Below, piece by piece: positions 1-10,995 of a stretch of 57,517 nt of DNA. Below the pieces are notes generated by a model that saw only the letters and a list, made by a program, of their open reading frames with translations, did not search any database and had not been told where the DNA came from. This DNA is from Elysia marginata (lineage: Eukaryota > Mollusca > Gastropoda > Plakobranchidae), in contig BMAT01001508.1 of assembly GCA_019649035.1 (NCBI GenBank), positions 453,373 through 510,889 on the forward strand, in the 5' to 3' direction. Within the stretch, counting starts at the first letter, position 1; each line of letters starts with the position of its first letter. A program made the position numbers and the translations under genes.

Positions 1-576
1 GTCCAACGTGCAATGGTTGAAATCGCCTATAATTAATTTGATTGCGTCTGGTCAGCGGCTGTCTTGTTCCTGTACCTTTGATGTTATTGTCTCTGTGGCC
101 TCAGTAGGATTTGCAGATGGAGAGATATAAATAATGGTTACAATTACGTTGGTGAATTCTCGAGGTAAAAAGTAAGGTCGAATGTGGACGGCGAGGAGCT
201 CGAGATTTGGAGTACATGTTTTTTGTATAAAACGGTAAATGAGAGCGTGATTGCTTTTGTTTTTACATGCTGGGGCGGACCAACTAAGAAAAGCGACAAT
301 CCCAAATAAGCATTAATAATTTTTACTAAACCTCGAACGTGGCAGTAAACTGTCATTACAGAATACATCATAAAGTTTAAAAACATGTGAGGAGACTTTC
401 TCTATGAAACTCAGCTTGGCATGTAGAGATAAAAAAAGAAGGAGGATGGGGGCAAAAGCAAAAAAAAAAAAAATACAAAACAAAAAAAAACAAAGAGAAA
501 GTTCCGATTGACGCTTATCAAAGGCTAAAAAAAATATTATTCGACATTTCACATATATATAGAAAAACTACTGAAT
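1..576. other. Intergenic, no feature recognised
   Basis: AT-rich. A-rich runs at about 460-500 produce Phe-rich minus-strand ORFs that I regard as chance. Confidence 0.5.
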
Positions 577-885
577 CTACCGACGCTCTGCAGCAAATGT
601 ATTCATGTCTTGCCTTTCTTTCATGCGTGCAACAATGGAAGATGGTCTGAGCAAGTGATTTTTATCATGGATGCCTCGAAACGCCTCGCTGTATTCAGAC
701 AGAAATCCATTGTTCCCCGGTTCTGGTTCAGCCATCTCGTCACGGACAGATTCAAATCTTTCTTCCCTTCCTGTATTGCTTTGTATCGTCAGTGGCGGTG
801 TTTTCAGATTATGCCACGAACCTTCTATTACGGTCAGCAGAATCTGCTTCAGACAACCAGAATGCGAAATTAAGGTTTCTTTCAA
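577..885 (-). CDS. Unassigned exon-like ORF, possible 3'-terminal exon
   Basis: Open frame of up to 102 codons ending in TAG. The part after residue 15 is hydrophilic and mixed in composition, rich in Glu, Arg and Ser, unlike the Phe/Leu/Ile-rich chance ORFs elsewhere here. A plausible minus-strand acceptor (T-rich run then GAAGCAG) at about 845 would make it a terminal exon of roughly 88 codons of a gene extending towards higher coordinates. C-terminal features are an SEYSEAF segment and a basic RMKERQ segment. I do not recognise the family. No polyadenylation hexamer is obvious downstream. It could still be chance coding potential. Confidence 0.3.
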   Translation of the reverse strand: MKETLISHSGCLKQILLTVIEGSWHNLKTPPLTIQSNTGREERFESVRDEMAEPEPGNNGFLSEYSEAFRGIHDKNHLLRPSSIVARMKERQDMNTFAAERR

Positions 886-2096
886 TACAGCGCAGTACTA
901 TGGAGATTGAATGTAGGTGAAACTTGGTGATAGTCGAAGCAAGGCAGGGTGGAGGTAAATCTTAAAAGTCGTGGGATTGACGACATTTGCAAGGCTTTTT
1001 GTTGCCTGTTGGTGACAGGTAATGAAATCATTTCGATGGCTTTCTTTATTTTTAAGCATCACAACAAGGGCTTGGACCAATATTCTACTCGATGTATACT
1101 GTTCCCTTGGAGGGGATTATCTCCCATTATGGTCTTAGTTTTTACATGTATCCTGGATGTCTTGACATGGTTTGGAGCCATGGTGTATACCAATTTGAAT
1201 ATCCATTCGGATGTAACACTGATTTACCAGAGTGTATGATGAAAACCAGGGGATTTCAATTAATTACATGTATGAAAATGTGAGTTTTGAAACAGTTCTT
1301 CAACTCTGTATCCTATATATGAAGTCCTATCACACGGAATTTGCTTGTATTATTATGAAATCTTTTGCACGAGTACAACCTATTGAAATATATAAGCATG
1401 TTAATACATGGCGTATCCCAATCTTTTACTTGTATTTCTGCAATTAGTATTATACAATTTGTGATACATGCATTCAATCATTTTGTTACACTTCCAATTT
1501 GCGATTTCTTATCTGTAGCGATAGTGTTGTTGAGAATCTCGGAGCAAGGATCGATACGAGATCATAATGAAAGATGATATATAAAAGTGTATTTTTGTTA
1601 TTATAACTATCTGATATTTATATAAAAGTCGATCCCTATTCCTGATCATTGATTTTCGCAGAGAGGATAAACTGTGTCTTGCATAGGAGTTACATGTACA
1701 TGAAATATACTGTTTCTTTTATGTACCGGTATTCAAAAAGATAGCAGTTTACGCATTCAATAATAATTCGCCTTTTCAAATATATTGTGATGATCTATTT
1801 GAAGCCCAAAACTAGATCATTATTGTCAAGTATGGTAGTTTGATATAGTAAGGTTTGGAATCAGTTAAAAATAGTTGTATAACTGGCTAGTTTTGATAGC
1901 CGTGAACCGGTTTGACTGGTATACGTGTGAGTGAGTATGTGTCAGAAATCGTAGTCGAGAGCGTTCGACTTTGGAAGGTCTCTCAGACTGCTGTGGAGAG
2001 CACAGGCTGTAGTACACGTTATGACTATATAGCCGAAATTGACATGACATTGGCGTTTTATTGTCCATAAATTCGAGCCACAAGTTATATTTACCA

Positions 2097-2099
<3 letters not shown>
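886..2099. other. Intergenic or intronic, no feature recognised
   Basis: Short AT-driven ORFs only. If the 577-885 ORF is a real minus-strand terminal exon, this would be part of its upstream intron. Confidence 0.4.
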
Positions 2100-2153
<54 letters not shown>

Positions 2154-2166
2154 GAGAGAGAGAGAG
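2100..2166. repeat. (GA)n-(GACA)n-(GA)n compound microsatellite
   Basis: Uninterrupted GA run, then about six GACA units, then GA again. Confidence 0.97.
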
Positions 2167-3344
2167 CTGGAGGCTAGAAGGATTATTTAGATCTACCCGT
2201 TAAATTCAACGACGAAACTAGAAATTGGGTATGCTCTGAGATATAGATCTTATAGCATTAATGTAGCCGAGCCGCTGGTAGACGGTACTCCAATGGAAAA
2301 GGTCCAGAATACCTGGACATTGCAGGCAAATAGATACAATGTGATCCAAGACACATTTACGTAAAAAGCAAAACTATTTTAAAGTTTACTGTGGGGGTAA
2401 CAACTTACGATAAACTGTTTACAAATGAAGATAAATTATTACATAAATGCAGATGTAACTTTTTGTTCACCTGCATCCAGCTACATCCCTAGTTTGAACA
2501 AAAGTGAATATTGTGCCATGTAATAATACTTTGTAATGGTATTGTATTCTTAAATAAAGTGCATGAATTTTAGAGTCCTATTTCCATGAATTAATTCAAA
2601 GGACTGCAGTACAAGTGGTTAGCCTATCTAATCGACCAAAACATTATATTTATTCCTTCCTAGTTAGCATTTCAGCACCACAAAGTGGGTCGTTGGTGAC
2701 AATTACAAATTCAGTGCGGCCTTGGTTAAAGATCTGCGTCAGCCAAACCAGAACATGAGATCAGAATATAACTGAGGGTGAAATTAAATTAGGACGCGAG
2801 CTTTTGCACTCATAAAACTGATAGCTTTGTCGCAGGGAAAAAAATAAATGTAAAAAGTGTTCAATTCAACCAATAATATTTTTATTATTGTCCTTTTTCT
2901 TTGTCATTTGATAGCCTTTTTCTAGATTAGACGTCTGGTCTGACCTGAGCAAGAGTGCAGTTAGCCCCTTGAGCTCCGAGTCATTTTCCAATACTTTTAA
3001 AAAGTTTCTTCTTCAGCGCACATCTCCTATCTATCCGTTTTCTTTCTGTTAGTCTTCTGTTTGGCACTAACATAGCCGAGCTTCTATCAATCGAGTGAAC
3101 TCATTTCCGGTGGCAAAGGCCAGGTACATCAGCTCTCCACCAGCTGAGGGGTGTATCGCGTGATGGAAGGTGGGATACATCTTTCAGTCCGCCGCCTGTC
3201 TTGGTGTCTCCACTCAGAGTGGATGAGCCACTTAAAAAACTGGCTCCTTCTATCCCGAGCCCTTAAACCCTTGCCTTGACAAGTGGTTGAAAAAGAAATT
3301 ATGGTGAATAGTGTCGTAACAACTAGAAAGATGTAGAACTTAAC
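2167..3344. other. Intergenic, weak repeat-like patch
   Basis: A GC-richer stretch at 3060-3290 looks like an old dispersed repeat and shares TAGCCGAGC and nearby words with about 2262-2330, but no family can be assigned. Confidence 0.35.
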
Positions 3345-3485
3345 AGATAGATAGTCACATAGATAGATAGATAGATAAATCTAGAGAGATAGACAGATAG
3401 ATAGATAGATAGACCTAGATTAGATAGATAGGCAGATAGACAGATAGATAAAAAGATATATAGATAGATAGATCTAGATAGATAG
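3345..3485. repeat. Imperfect (GATA)n array
   Basis: GATA units interrupted by CTAGA, GACA and AAA variants; lies about 70 bp left of the fold-back element. The ORF reading YLSIYLS is a by-product. Confidence 0.95.
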
Positions 3486-3557
3486 AAGGGTGGAAGGGTG
3501 GATAAATGTAGATTGAACAGAAATCGCAGTAGAGCTGTGTTGATAAGCAAGTCGATC

Positions 3558-3765
3558 TTTTTCAAGTAAGATATATACTTTAGCTCTAAAAATAGGGACG
3601 AAACAAGTGAGTTGTCGGCTTTACGCCTTGTTTCGTCCCTATTTTTAGAAGGCGTAAAGCCGACAGCTCACTTGTTTCGTCCCTATTTTTAGAAGGCGTA
3701 AAGCCGACAGCTCACTTATTTCGTTCCTATTTTAAGAGCTAAAATATATACCTTACTTGAAAAAA
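3558..3765. mobile_element. Fold-back MITE-like element with internal 44-bp duplication
   Basis: The ends are inverted copies: left TTTTTCAAGTAAGATATATA (3558-3577), with the right end at 3765 reading TTTTTTCAAGTAAGGTATAT on the minus strand; homology continues inward through TTTAGCTCT. The interior holds one forward copy (3584-3626) and then inverted copies, including two identical 44-bp tandem units (3627-3670, 3671-3714). Small size, near-complete self-complementarity and no ORF fit a non-autonomous DNA transposon or foldback element. No convincing target-site duplication was found. Confidence 0.7.
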
Positions 3766-4564
3766 TTAGACTCAGGTAAATGTAGGTTGTTCGGTAGGTA
3801 ATCGATGGAGGAGTGTGGATAGATCGATAGAGATGCCCAATGATTCATTACGAGGGGTAGCGATTTGCAGGTGAACTCGGGAACTGTAAAAAAACAAAGT
3901 GGTTTTGTCTTTAATTAGTACAAAACACTTTTCTGAACCAGCCTAAGCCATTCCTTGAATTTTCTTTTGTTCCACTTCAATTCTTTACCCCCCCCCCTTT
4001 CTGAGTAAGTCATTTTTCTCTTTGAAGTGTTGCAAAATTTTTCATCCATTCTTTGAGGCACCAAAAGGTTCGGAAGAAAAAAAAAACAACGACGAAAAAG
4101 TTAAATACGAAAAAAGGTTAAGTAGAAGGTAAATCTTATAAAGCAAATTTAATGACCTTTTTTTCTATTATGTTAACGAGTACAGACTTATGTATCAATT
4201 ATATAATAAAAAAAATTCCATAAAGCATTTCAAAGAAAACATTTTCAAGTTTTCATTAAGGCAAAAATCATAGGTTATTATGTACACTTTTACATAGTTT
4301 TAGAATTTCAAAAATAAAGTATTATCAAGTTTTTTTTAGAGCTGAAATACTGACGTTATATGAGTTTCTTATTCCAGTCCTATCCATTCAATGTATTAAA
4401 ATGCAAGAAAAGTATCGCTTTTTTACAAGTGAAAAAACACATTTGAGATTTAAAAAAAAACCAACACAGTTTTCTTTCCTCTATCTTGATCTGCCTCTGT
4501 GTGTGTCTCTTTGAATCTGCCTGTGTGTTTCTGCTTGTAGGTCTTTCTGTCTGATGCTTGCTTG

Positions 4565-4568
<4 letters not shown>
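3766..4568. other. Intergenic, nothing seen
   Basis: AT-rich with T and A homopolymers; no ORF or repeat structure of note. Confidence 0.5.
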
Positions 4569-4606
<38 letters not shown>

Positions 4607-4619
4607 ATTCTCTCTCTCG
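4569..4619. repeat. (TC)n microsatellite
   Basis: TC dinucleotide run, followed by a wider pyrimidine-rich tract to about 4645. Confidence 0.97.
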
Positions 4620-4782
4620 CTCTTTCTTTTTGTCTTTCTTTTTCTCAATCTAAATAGGTGTCTTAGCTACCTTGAACTAATGCGACTCATCTTCAAACGA
4701 TGCTTAAGTCAGAGGAATAGTCAATTTTGTTGTTAGCTATTGATTAGTGTCATTATCTACAACGCACTTGTCAGTAGGCAGC

Positions 4783-4908
4783 ATGTCTGGAAGGATTTCA
4801 CTTGACGGACAGGAGATATGGCCACTTGAGCAGCCTGACGGTGTCCTCTGCATGGCGTGCAACTGTCACCACAAAACCTCCTTGAGTGGACAAGGACACC
4901 AAAAATAA
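4783..4908 (+). other. Short exon-like ORF (41 aa), weak
   Basis: ATG-to-TAA frame of 41 residues in a local GC-richer patch of AT-rich DNA. It contains a cysteine cluster (CMACNC) and a WPLEQPDG stretch; the frame is open upstream to about 4744. The opposite strand also has a 61-residue open frame, so strand is uncertain. It could be a fragment of a decayed repeat or an exon. No family recognised. Confidence 0.15.
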
Positions 4909-4993
4909 TTCCCCGGCGCGCCACAGCATTGCTGAGTTCCACCGTGTCAGTAATACATTCAAGTTGAAAGACGCCCTGTACAACGGCTACGAT

Positions 4994-5098
4994 CTTTACC
5001 TATTCGATCTATTCGACCTGATTTAGAAAAAGACGACATTGAAACAACGATAAAAATAAATCCAACCGATGATTTGCATAACTCTCATTATAAAACAG
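4994..5098 (+). repeat. Diverged direct repeat, copy 1
   Basis: Shares TTTACCTATTCGA, GACGACATTGAAACAACGAT and a following ATAAAAC with 5450-5556. Probably an old dispersed repeat present twice, 456 bp apart. Confidence 0.6.
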
Positions 5099-5449
5099 AC
5101 CTCTCTCTTTCTCACCTGTGTACCAAGTTGTCAGTATTATGATTTCCAACTCCAAATCTCTAATTTCCATTCCACATTGCACCATTTAGTACAGAAATAG
5201 GGCACTAACACTAACAAAGTCACCATAGCACGAGATAAGACGCATGATTTCGGCCAAAGGTGACGCCTAGTCGCGATTGAGGCTAGAACTGAAGAACTAA
5301 TCTACTTATTAAAATGGACTTCACTACCCCCTCCCAAAAATTGTTTTTTGTTGCCTAAATGCTACGGTATGTTACAGACATCGCTATTAACCAACCGGAT
5401 TATACATGAATGGCAAAGGCACAAGGAGAAAAGAAAAATAGTTATCAAT

Positions 5450-5556
5450 CTTTACCTATTCGACCTAATTTGAGGAAATAAGACGGCATTGAAACAACGA
5501 TCTAGATTTCTCCGTCCAATGCTTGCTTTACATAAAGATGCGGATCATAAAACATG
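5450..5556 (+). repeat. Diverged direct repeat, copy 2
   Basis: Partner of 4994-5098 in the same orientation; similarity is clearest over the first 60 bp and fades afterwards. Confidence 0.6.
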
Positions 5557-6399
5557 TACTACTAGAATAAGAATTTAAACAATAAACAGCTCAACAAACA
5601 AAAATGGCTACATAGTTAGGCTTGTAGTTGCTAGATAACGTAATATGTTCAAATTGATTTGCTGTATTAAAATCAAATATATGAAAACACTGTTACACAA
5701 AATTAATATTGGTGGGATAACTACAGTGTTACCTTGCAGATGCTAACTTTGGTTGTAAGAAAAAGTTAGGCCTTTCTTCTTGCTCCTACTCAACTGTTTC
5801 CTTTGTTTCATAGGTGTAAAAATCCATGTTCTTCTGTTCTATGATTTTGTGTAGCTTGTCCGGGTTTGATTTAACTTTAAGTTTTTTATGTTTGGGAAAG
5901 AAAGCAAAACAGTGCTAACGTACAAACATTAATGAAAGCTTTATTAGAACTCACATTCTCAATAAAGGCTATCAATAAACTGAAAAGAACCTCAAAATAC
6001 GACGTTTGCTTCACAGAAAACTGATAGCAATGATGATGTTTATAGTGATGATAATGATGAGGATGGAGATAGAAAGAAAGCTATCAAAACATAGGAGGCC
6101 GAGAAAACAGTGCTAGACCTAAGGATCTCTTGTGAGGTACAATGAGATCGGATAGAATAAGTATATATTAGCGGTAAAGAAAGACGACCACAAACTTAAA
6201 TCTGGCAACAGACAAGAGGAAAGACAGAACAAGTATTTTTAATCGGCTATCGTTACATCTGTGATAGATCCAAGTTGGCCTCAGTTGTTGTGGTTCGTCT
6301 TGTAATAAAAATAGAACTAGGGGTTTCCTTCTCAAGCGTAATGCTCTAGTCAATCAGAGATCTAGGCGAAAGGTCCTCTGTCTGAAACTTTTATTTTTG
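5557..6399. other. Intergenic, nothing seen
   Basis: AT-rich; a short GATGAT-like run near 6030-6060 only. Confidence 0.5.
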
Positions 6400-6600
6400 T
6401 GGAAGTGGATGGCAGAGTGGTCTGATTGTCTAGGCACTGGTCTGGCAAGGCGGTGGGCGCCGGCGAGTGGTGCGGGTTTGAATCCTACTATGTTCATGTT
6501 CTGTCTCGTACTGTCCTGAAAGCGATGCTCTTGTTGCCGCTGCAATTGAAGCTGAGGCTGAGGAAGCATTTGCAGAGAACAATAATAATGTTTCCACTTT
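6400..6600 (+). mobile_element. tRNA(Leu/Ser-like)-derived SINE
   Basis: A box TGGCAGAGTGG at 6410-6420 and B box GGTTTGAATCC at 6475-6485, with the wide spacing of a tRNA with a long variable arm. It shares the core TGGCAAGGCGGTGGG with the 13- and 25-kb SINEs, and ends near a short AAT-rich tail at about 6580. No acceptor-stem folding typical of a functional tRNA was found. Outer limits are approximate. Confidence 0.6.
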
Positions 6601-6998
6601 GAGTATATAGATGTCGATAACAGTCAGAACAATAGGAAGGAAACAAAATACAGAGAAAACAATGTTCTTCATATTTAAAGGCATGTTTTCCAATTACCAT
6701 GGCCTTTTTCTACAAGTTCTTAAAACACACAAAGATGAATTGAAATTATATGTTGGAGCCAGTGAAGCAGCCAAGAAAAAAAAAACAGCTTTATAATTAG
6801 GCAAATTTCACCGAGTATGACAACGGTGGGCAAATCCTCCATTAATCTCTACTGTATAGCCTACTCTCAATTCATCTCCACCCACGTTGTTTTTATATCA
6901 CATGTAAAAATGACTTGTTTCAGGGCGCTTCGACATTAAGCAAATTCGTAAATATTTAAACTGAAGAGAGACCAATCTTCCAACCAGGAAGCAAGATC

Positions 6999-7002
<4 letters not shown>

Positions 7003-7029
<27 letters not shown>

Positions 7030-7031
7030 AA
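7003..7031. repeat. Poly(C)19-poly(A)10 homopolymer junction
   Basis: Nineteen C followed directly by ten A. Other C runs occur at 14097-14107 and 38439-38450. Confidence 0.97.
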
Positions 7032-8504
7032 GAAAAGATTTCCATCCCTCATCGCGTCTCTGATGTGCTGGTTCCGTTACCAAAACATTGCGGCATAGGA
7101 CTTAAATATCTGCAAATTTAAAAAATATTCATTTTTAAAAAATCTTCTCTGACTCCCTGTCTGTCTGTCTTTCCTTTTCTTCATTTTCTAGTCTCTTCAG
7201 TTTTTGTTTTATTTATCTCTTTTTTGGGTTTATTCTTACTCTTGACATCTTTTTGTTTGCTCCTAACACTCTTCCTCCTCTCCTTCTCCTCTACCGCTCT
7301 TGTTTTCTCAGTCCGTTCCATTTTCGACACCCAAAGTTTGCATTAGACAATGTTTTCTGTTCTCTCATTACGCCATCTTTTTCCAATTCCAAAACGAAAT
7401 GCCGTCCGCTTTTGCATCAGCTTTAAAAAGCTCAAGAGAGGAAAGAGAGTTGTATGCCGGAATGAACCTGGGAGACCTTGAGAGTTGAGAGCTCATCGCC
7501 TGGAAATTACTTGAGCCAAACCAGGCCAGACTTTCCCTGCAGATTGACACAAGTGACGTAGATCAGGATCAGTTAGCGCTGTTGAACGCTAAGAAAAATG
7601 ACGTTCCCACTCGAAACTAAATGAATGTTTGTGAGAGATGTCAATAGATATTGTATACTCCCTAGCTCCCCTTCGCTCGAGTCAGTGGTTGAAAGTTGAT
7701 AAATGGTGTGAGGCTGTGGTGTACTGATGACCAGTTCTTGTAGACCTGTTCATTTTGTGTAGCAGAATCACAAAATGAATCTAGTTGCATATTTGAATTG
7801 AGTAATTGATTACTTTTAGCAATTGGTTACTTCTAGAAATTGGTTACTTTTTGGAAAGATTCAGAATTTAACCATAGTTCTTTAGCTTATGTTTTTCATT
7901 ATATGCAGAAATAATGACAAAAAAGAAGAGATTTTAGTAAAAACTTGAATGGTAATCTCTTTAAAAACTTTAATGTGCTTTTTTATTTTCTAGGGAATAA
8001 TTCTGACTTATTCCCTATCTACCAAATGCAACTACTCTGCTCATAATCAAGCTGTTGAAATTTTGTTTCTTTTATTGCTTAAAAGAGTTTTTAAGAAGAT
8101 TTCCAAGAGTGTGTATATCTGTAAATGACAAAATGTTGCAACTAGACTCATTTTGGGACATTGCTCCAGTGTTTACCTTTCACATTTGTACTTGCCTTGC
8201 TAGTAATGATATCAGAGATGAAGACTACATTATGATTACACTTATTTTTTAAAGATATAACTCTGTGCCAATTACGGAGTTTTCTATTGTGAACTAAAAG
8301 TTTAAGCTTGGCAAACTCAAAACATAGTAGCTATTTATTTATTCGTGTTAGGGAATAATCTCTACACATCAAATTACAAGTGGACAGACCGTTTATAAGA
8401 ACAACTTTGACGTAGGCTATGTACTTCATACATTGTTTAAAATCTCACCCTCAATTCAGATGAATCAAAGAGTAATCACACATAGGATTTTTCTACTTTA
8501 CGCT
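7032..8504. other. Intergenic, nothing firm
   Basis: Pyrimidine-rich at 7140-7310. The short ORFs at 7300-7550 overlap on both strands and show no family signature. Confidence 0.45.
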
Positions 8505-8577
8505 ATGGCAGGCACATCAAACCTCTGATTTTAATATAGGAAAAGAAGCCACATCAGAGGTTTGATGTGTCTGCCAT
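8505..8577. repeat. Inverted repeat / hairpin, 25-bp arms
   Basis: Arms 8505-8529 and 8553-8577 are complementary over 25 bp with one exception, separated by a 23-nt loop. In plus-strand RNA the exception is a G-U pair, so the stem is unbroken; in minus-strand RNA it is a C-A mismatch. Partial complementarity continues outside the arms. It could be a small palindromic repeat or a hairpin RNA precursor. Confidence 0.75.
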
Positions 8578-10385
8578 CGTAATATTCTCCGGCGTAATTA
8601 AAACTGGAAAAGTCTCTTACTTACATTTGTTTGAATATTCTTTTTTGTTCCTTATACAGAGGATTTGTGAGATTGCTAAGCATTTATACTGTTGACTTGT
8701 TTTGACAACCACAGTTCTACACTAAACAAGAGTTTTTTTTAGATGATAAAGATGAAGCAAATGGCCTCAATTTTCAAAGTTATCATGGTTTTTGAACTGA
8801 TATTGGTATGTGAAAGCAAGTACTTTTGGCAAAAAAGTCTATAACCCCACGTAGTCTTCTTACCATCAAACACTGGATCAAAAATATCTGTTGAAAAGGC
8901 ATTCAGGCACGGCATGTAACAAACTTGGCCGTTCTTTTAAAACCTTAATATCGGAGTCCAGTTTAGATTACAACTCTGTGCGGTATGTACAGTTTTTGTC
9001 CAGTCTCTTAAAATCTTAATTTCTTTTACCAACCCGAAAAAATCATAGTTTGTATTGGAATATCTCTGAGTCTCAAAATCCGCAGCCAGACGTAGGAACA
9101 AAGTTATTTTTTTATAAAAATAAAAGTAACATGAACACCGTTTGGATTATTTAAATGCAAAATCTTACATGATTTGTGCAAACATAGTTTCAAATCTTCG
9201 ACACTTTCACAACAGAACAACGCTGATGGTCTACAAAGTAATGTGATAGTTATTAGTTTATTTTATTCATTCACATTTCGACACACAGGTGCTTCATATA
9301 CCTGAAATCTCATTTGCATGAAATTCTCTCCCGCATGATATCTCAAATTCTGATACATCTTGGCTCTTCAGATAATGATTTACTTTTGTACTTGTTCGTT
9401 TCGCATTATTTTTTATTATATTTTTTGTCTATTTCAAAAATATACTTTTCTGTTATAGATGGGCGCTTTAATACAAAAATAGTTTCAAAATCGATTTAAA
9501 AGAAAAGGTGTGTACATAAAAAGTAATTATCGTGGATTATAAACTCATTGTTTGATCTCAACATTGGTTTGGAAAACACAATTAAGGCAACAAACGCGCA
9601 ACCATAAAATACTGAGAACATGTTTAGTTATTTTAACTTCATCTGGCATCCCTTTTTACGCTGCATTAAAAATCTTCCTAAAAATAAAAGTACATCTCTA
9701 TACATACGCAAGCGGTGGAAGCAAGATCGTCTTTCAAAAGTATTGTTCCTCTTGATATGCCTTTGTTTATCTGTTTTGCGTACTTTAAAACTGTCAAAGG
9801 TATTCTAATTCATTTCTAAACAATTCTTCAGTATGTTTTAATGGTTGTTAATTTGTACGTTTCTTCTAAAGGTTTATTGAAATGTAGTCATTCCAAAATA
9901 GCCAGAGAAGCACTTCTATCATTGTTTTTAACAGGCGCAGGGCACAAAATCAGCATGAATTCAATCGGAAGAGTTGACTGAGCTAGACTAAAATGAGTCT
10001 GCTCGCCTCATTAAACCTCTTGTTTGTTTTTCCAGCGATAATTTTATTGATATAATTGACTTTTTTTTTGCTTGATTTGGGCTTTTCTGATATTAGAAGT
10101 AAATGTCAATGATAATAACAAATGTGGTCATTTACATTTAATATTATTTCTAAGAAATTCGAGTATAACTTTTTAAGCCTTTTTGTTTCATTTTATCATT
10201 TTTTGAAAAACTAACAAAATGCAAAGGCATTTATTTACGATTTCAAAATGGATTTTACAGCTTTAGATAGGAAAAATGTCTGTTAACACCCATTTTTACG
10301 TTGAGCTTTTTATGTAATTGGAGCGAACTACAACATCAATAACAACAACTAAAAACACTTTTGAAAGATTTTTTACTGCCAGGAC
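8578..10385. other. Intergenic, nothing seen
   Basis: AT-rich with no repeat or coding signal recognised. Confidence 0.5.
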
Positions 10386-10650
10386 CATTCTTTTAATATT
10401 AGAAATACGGAAGATTGGTTCCTTTTAACATTAGAAATAGGTAAGACTGGTTCCTTTTAACATTAGAAATAGGGAAAATTGGTTTCTTATAACATTAGAA
10501 ATAGGGAAGATTGGTTCCTTATAACATTAGAAATAGGGAAGATTGGTTCCTTTTAACATTAGAAATAGGGAAGGTTGGTTCCTTTTAACATTAGAAGTAG
10601 GAAAGATTGGTTCCTTATAACATTAGAAATAGGGAAGATTGGTTCCTTTT
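10386..10650 (+). repeat. Minisatellite, 32-bp unit, about 8 copies
   Basis: The core AACATTAGAAATAGGGAAGA with GGTTCCTTTT recurs every 32 bp. The first copy is the most diverged, and alternating TTTTAAC/TATAAC variants mark at least two unit subtypes. The short ORF crossing it is a by-product. Confidence 0.93.
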
Positions 10651-10889
10651 TTCTGCTACGCTCTCTTCATAGTCCCACCTCTAAGCCCATACCTGTACCC
10701 CTCTCTGTGTCATTACCTATACCCCCCTACCGTCCCTCTCTCTTGCTGACGTTGCTGTCTTTACATCTCTGATTGTACTTGTTAGTCACTTATCCCCCTC
10801 CCCTTTCTCTGCTGGCCCTAATAAGTTTCTAAACCTACTGCTACCCAGATCTGCCACGGCGTTTTGGCTGAGAGGTGTGACATCAGAGC

Positions 10890-10900
10890 GCTCTCTCTCC

Positions 10901-10939
<39 letters not shown>

Positions 10940-10961
10940 NNNNNNNNNNNNNCTCTCTCTC

Positions 10962-10994
<33 letters not shown>
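10890..10994. repeat. (TC)n array containing an assembly gap
   Basis: TC/TGTC repeat interrupted by 13 Ns at 10940-10952. True length is unknown. Confidence 0.95.

Positions 10995-10995
<1 letters not shown>

Noticed and set aside
2262-3290. Dispersed repeat pair at about 2262-2330 and 3068-3140
   Set aside because: They share TAGCCGAGC and a few nearby words only; too diverged to claim without alignment.
6410-6485. Functional tRNA gene
   Set aside because: A and B boxes present, but no acceptor-stem pairing seen and the core recurs in other SINE copies; better as a SINE.
10386-10650. Possible CRISPR-like array
   Set aside because: Units are contiguous 32-bp repeats with no unique spacers, in a eukaryotic genome.
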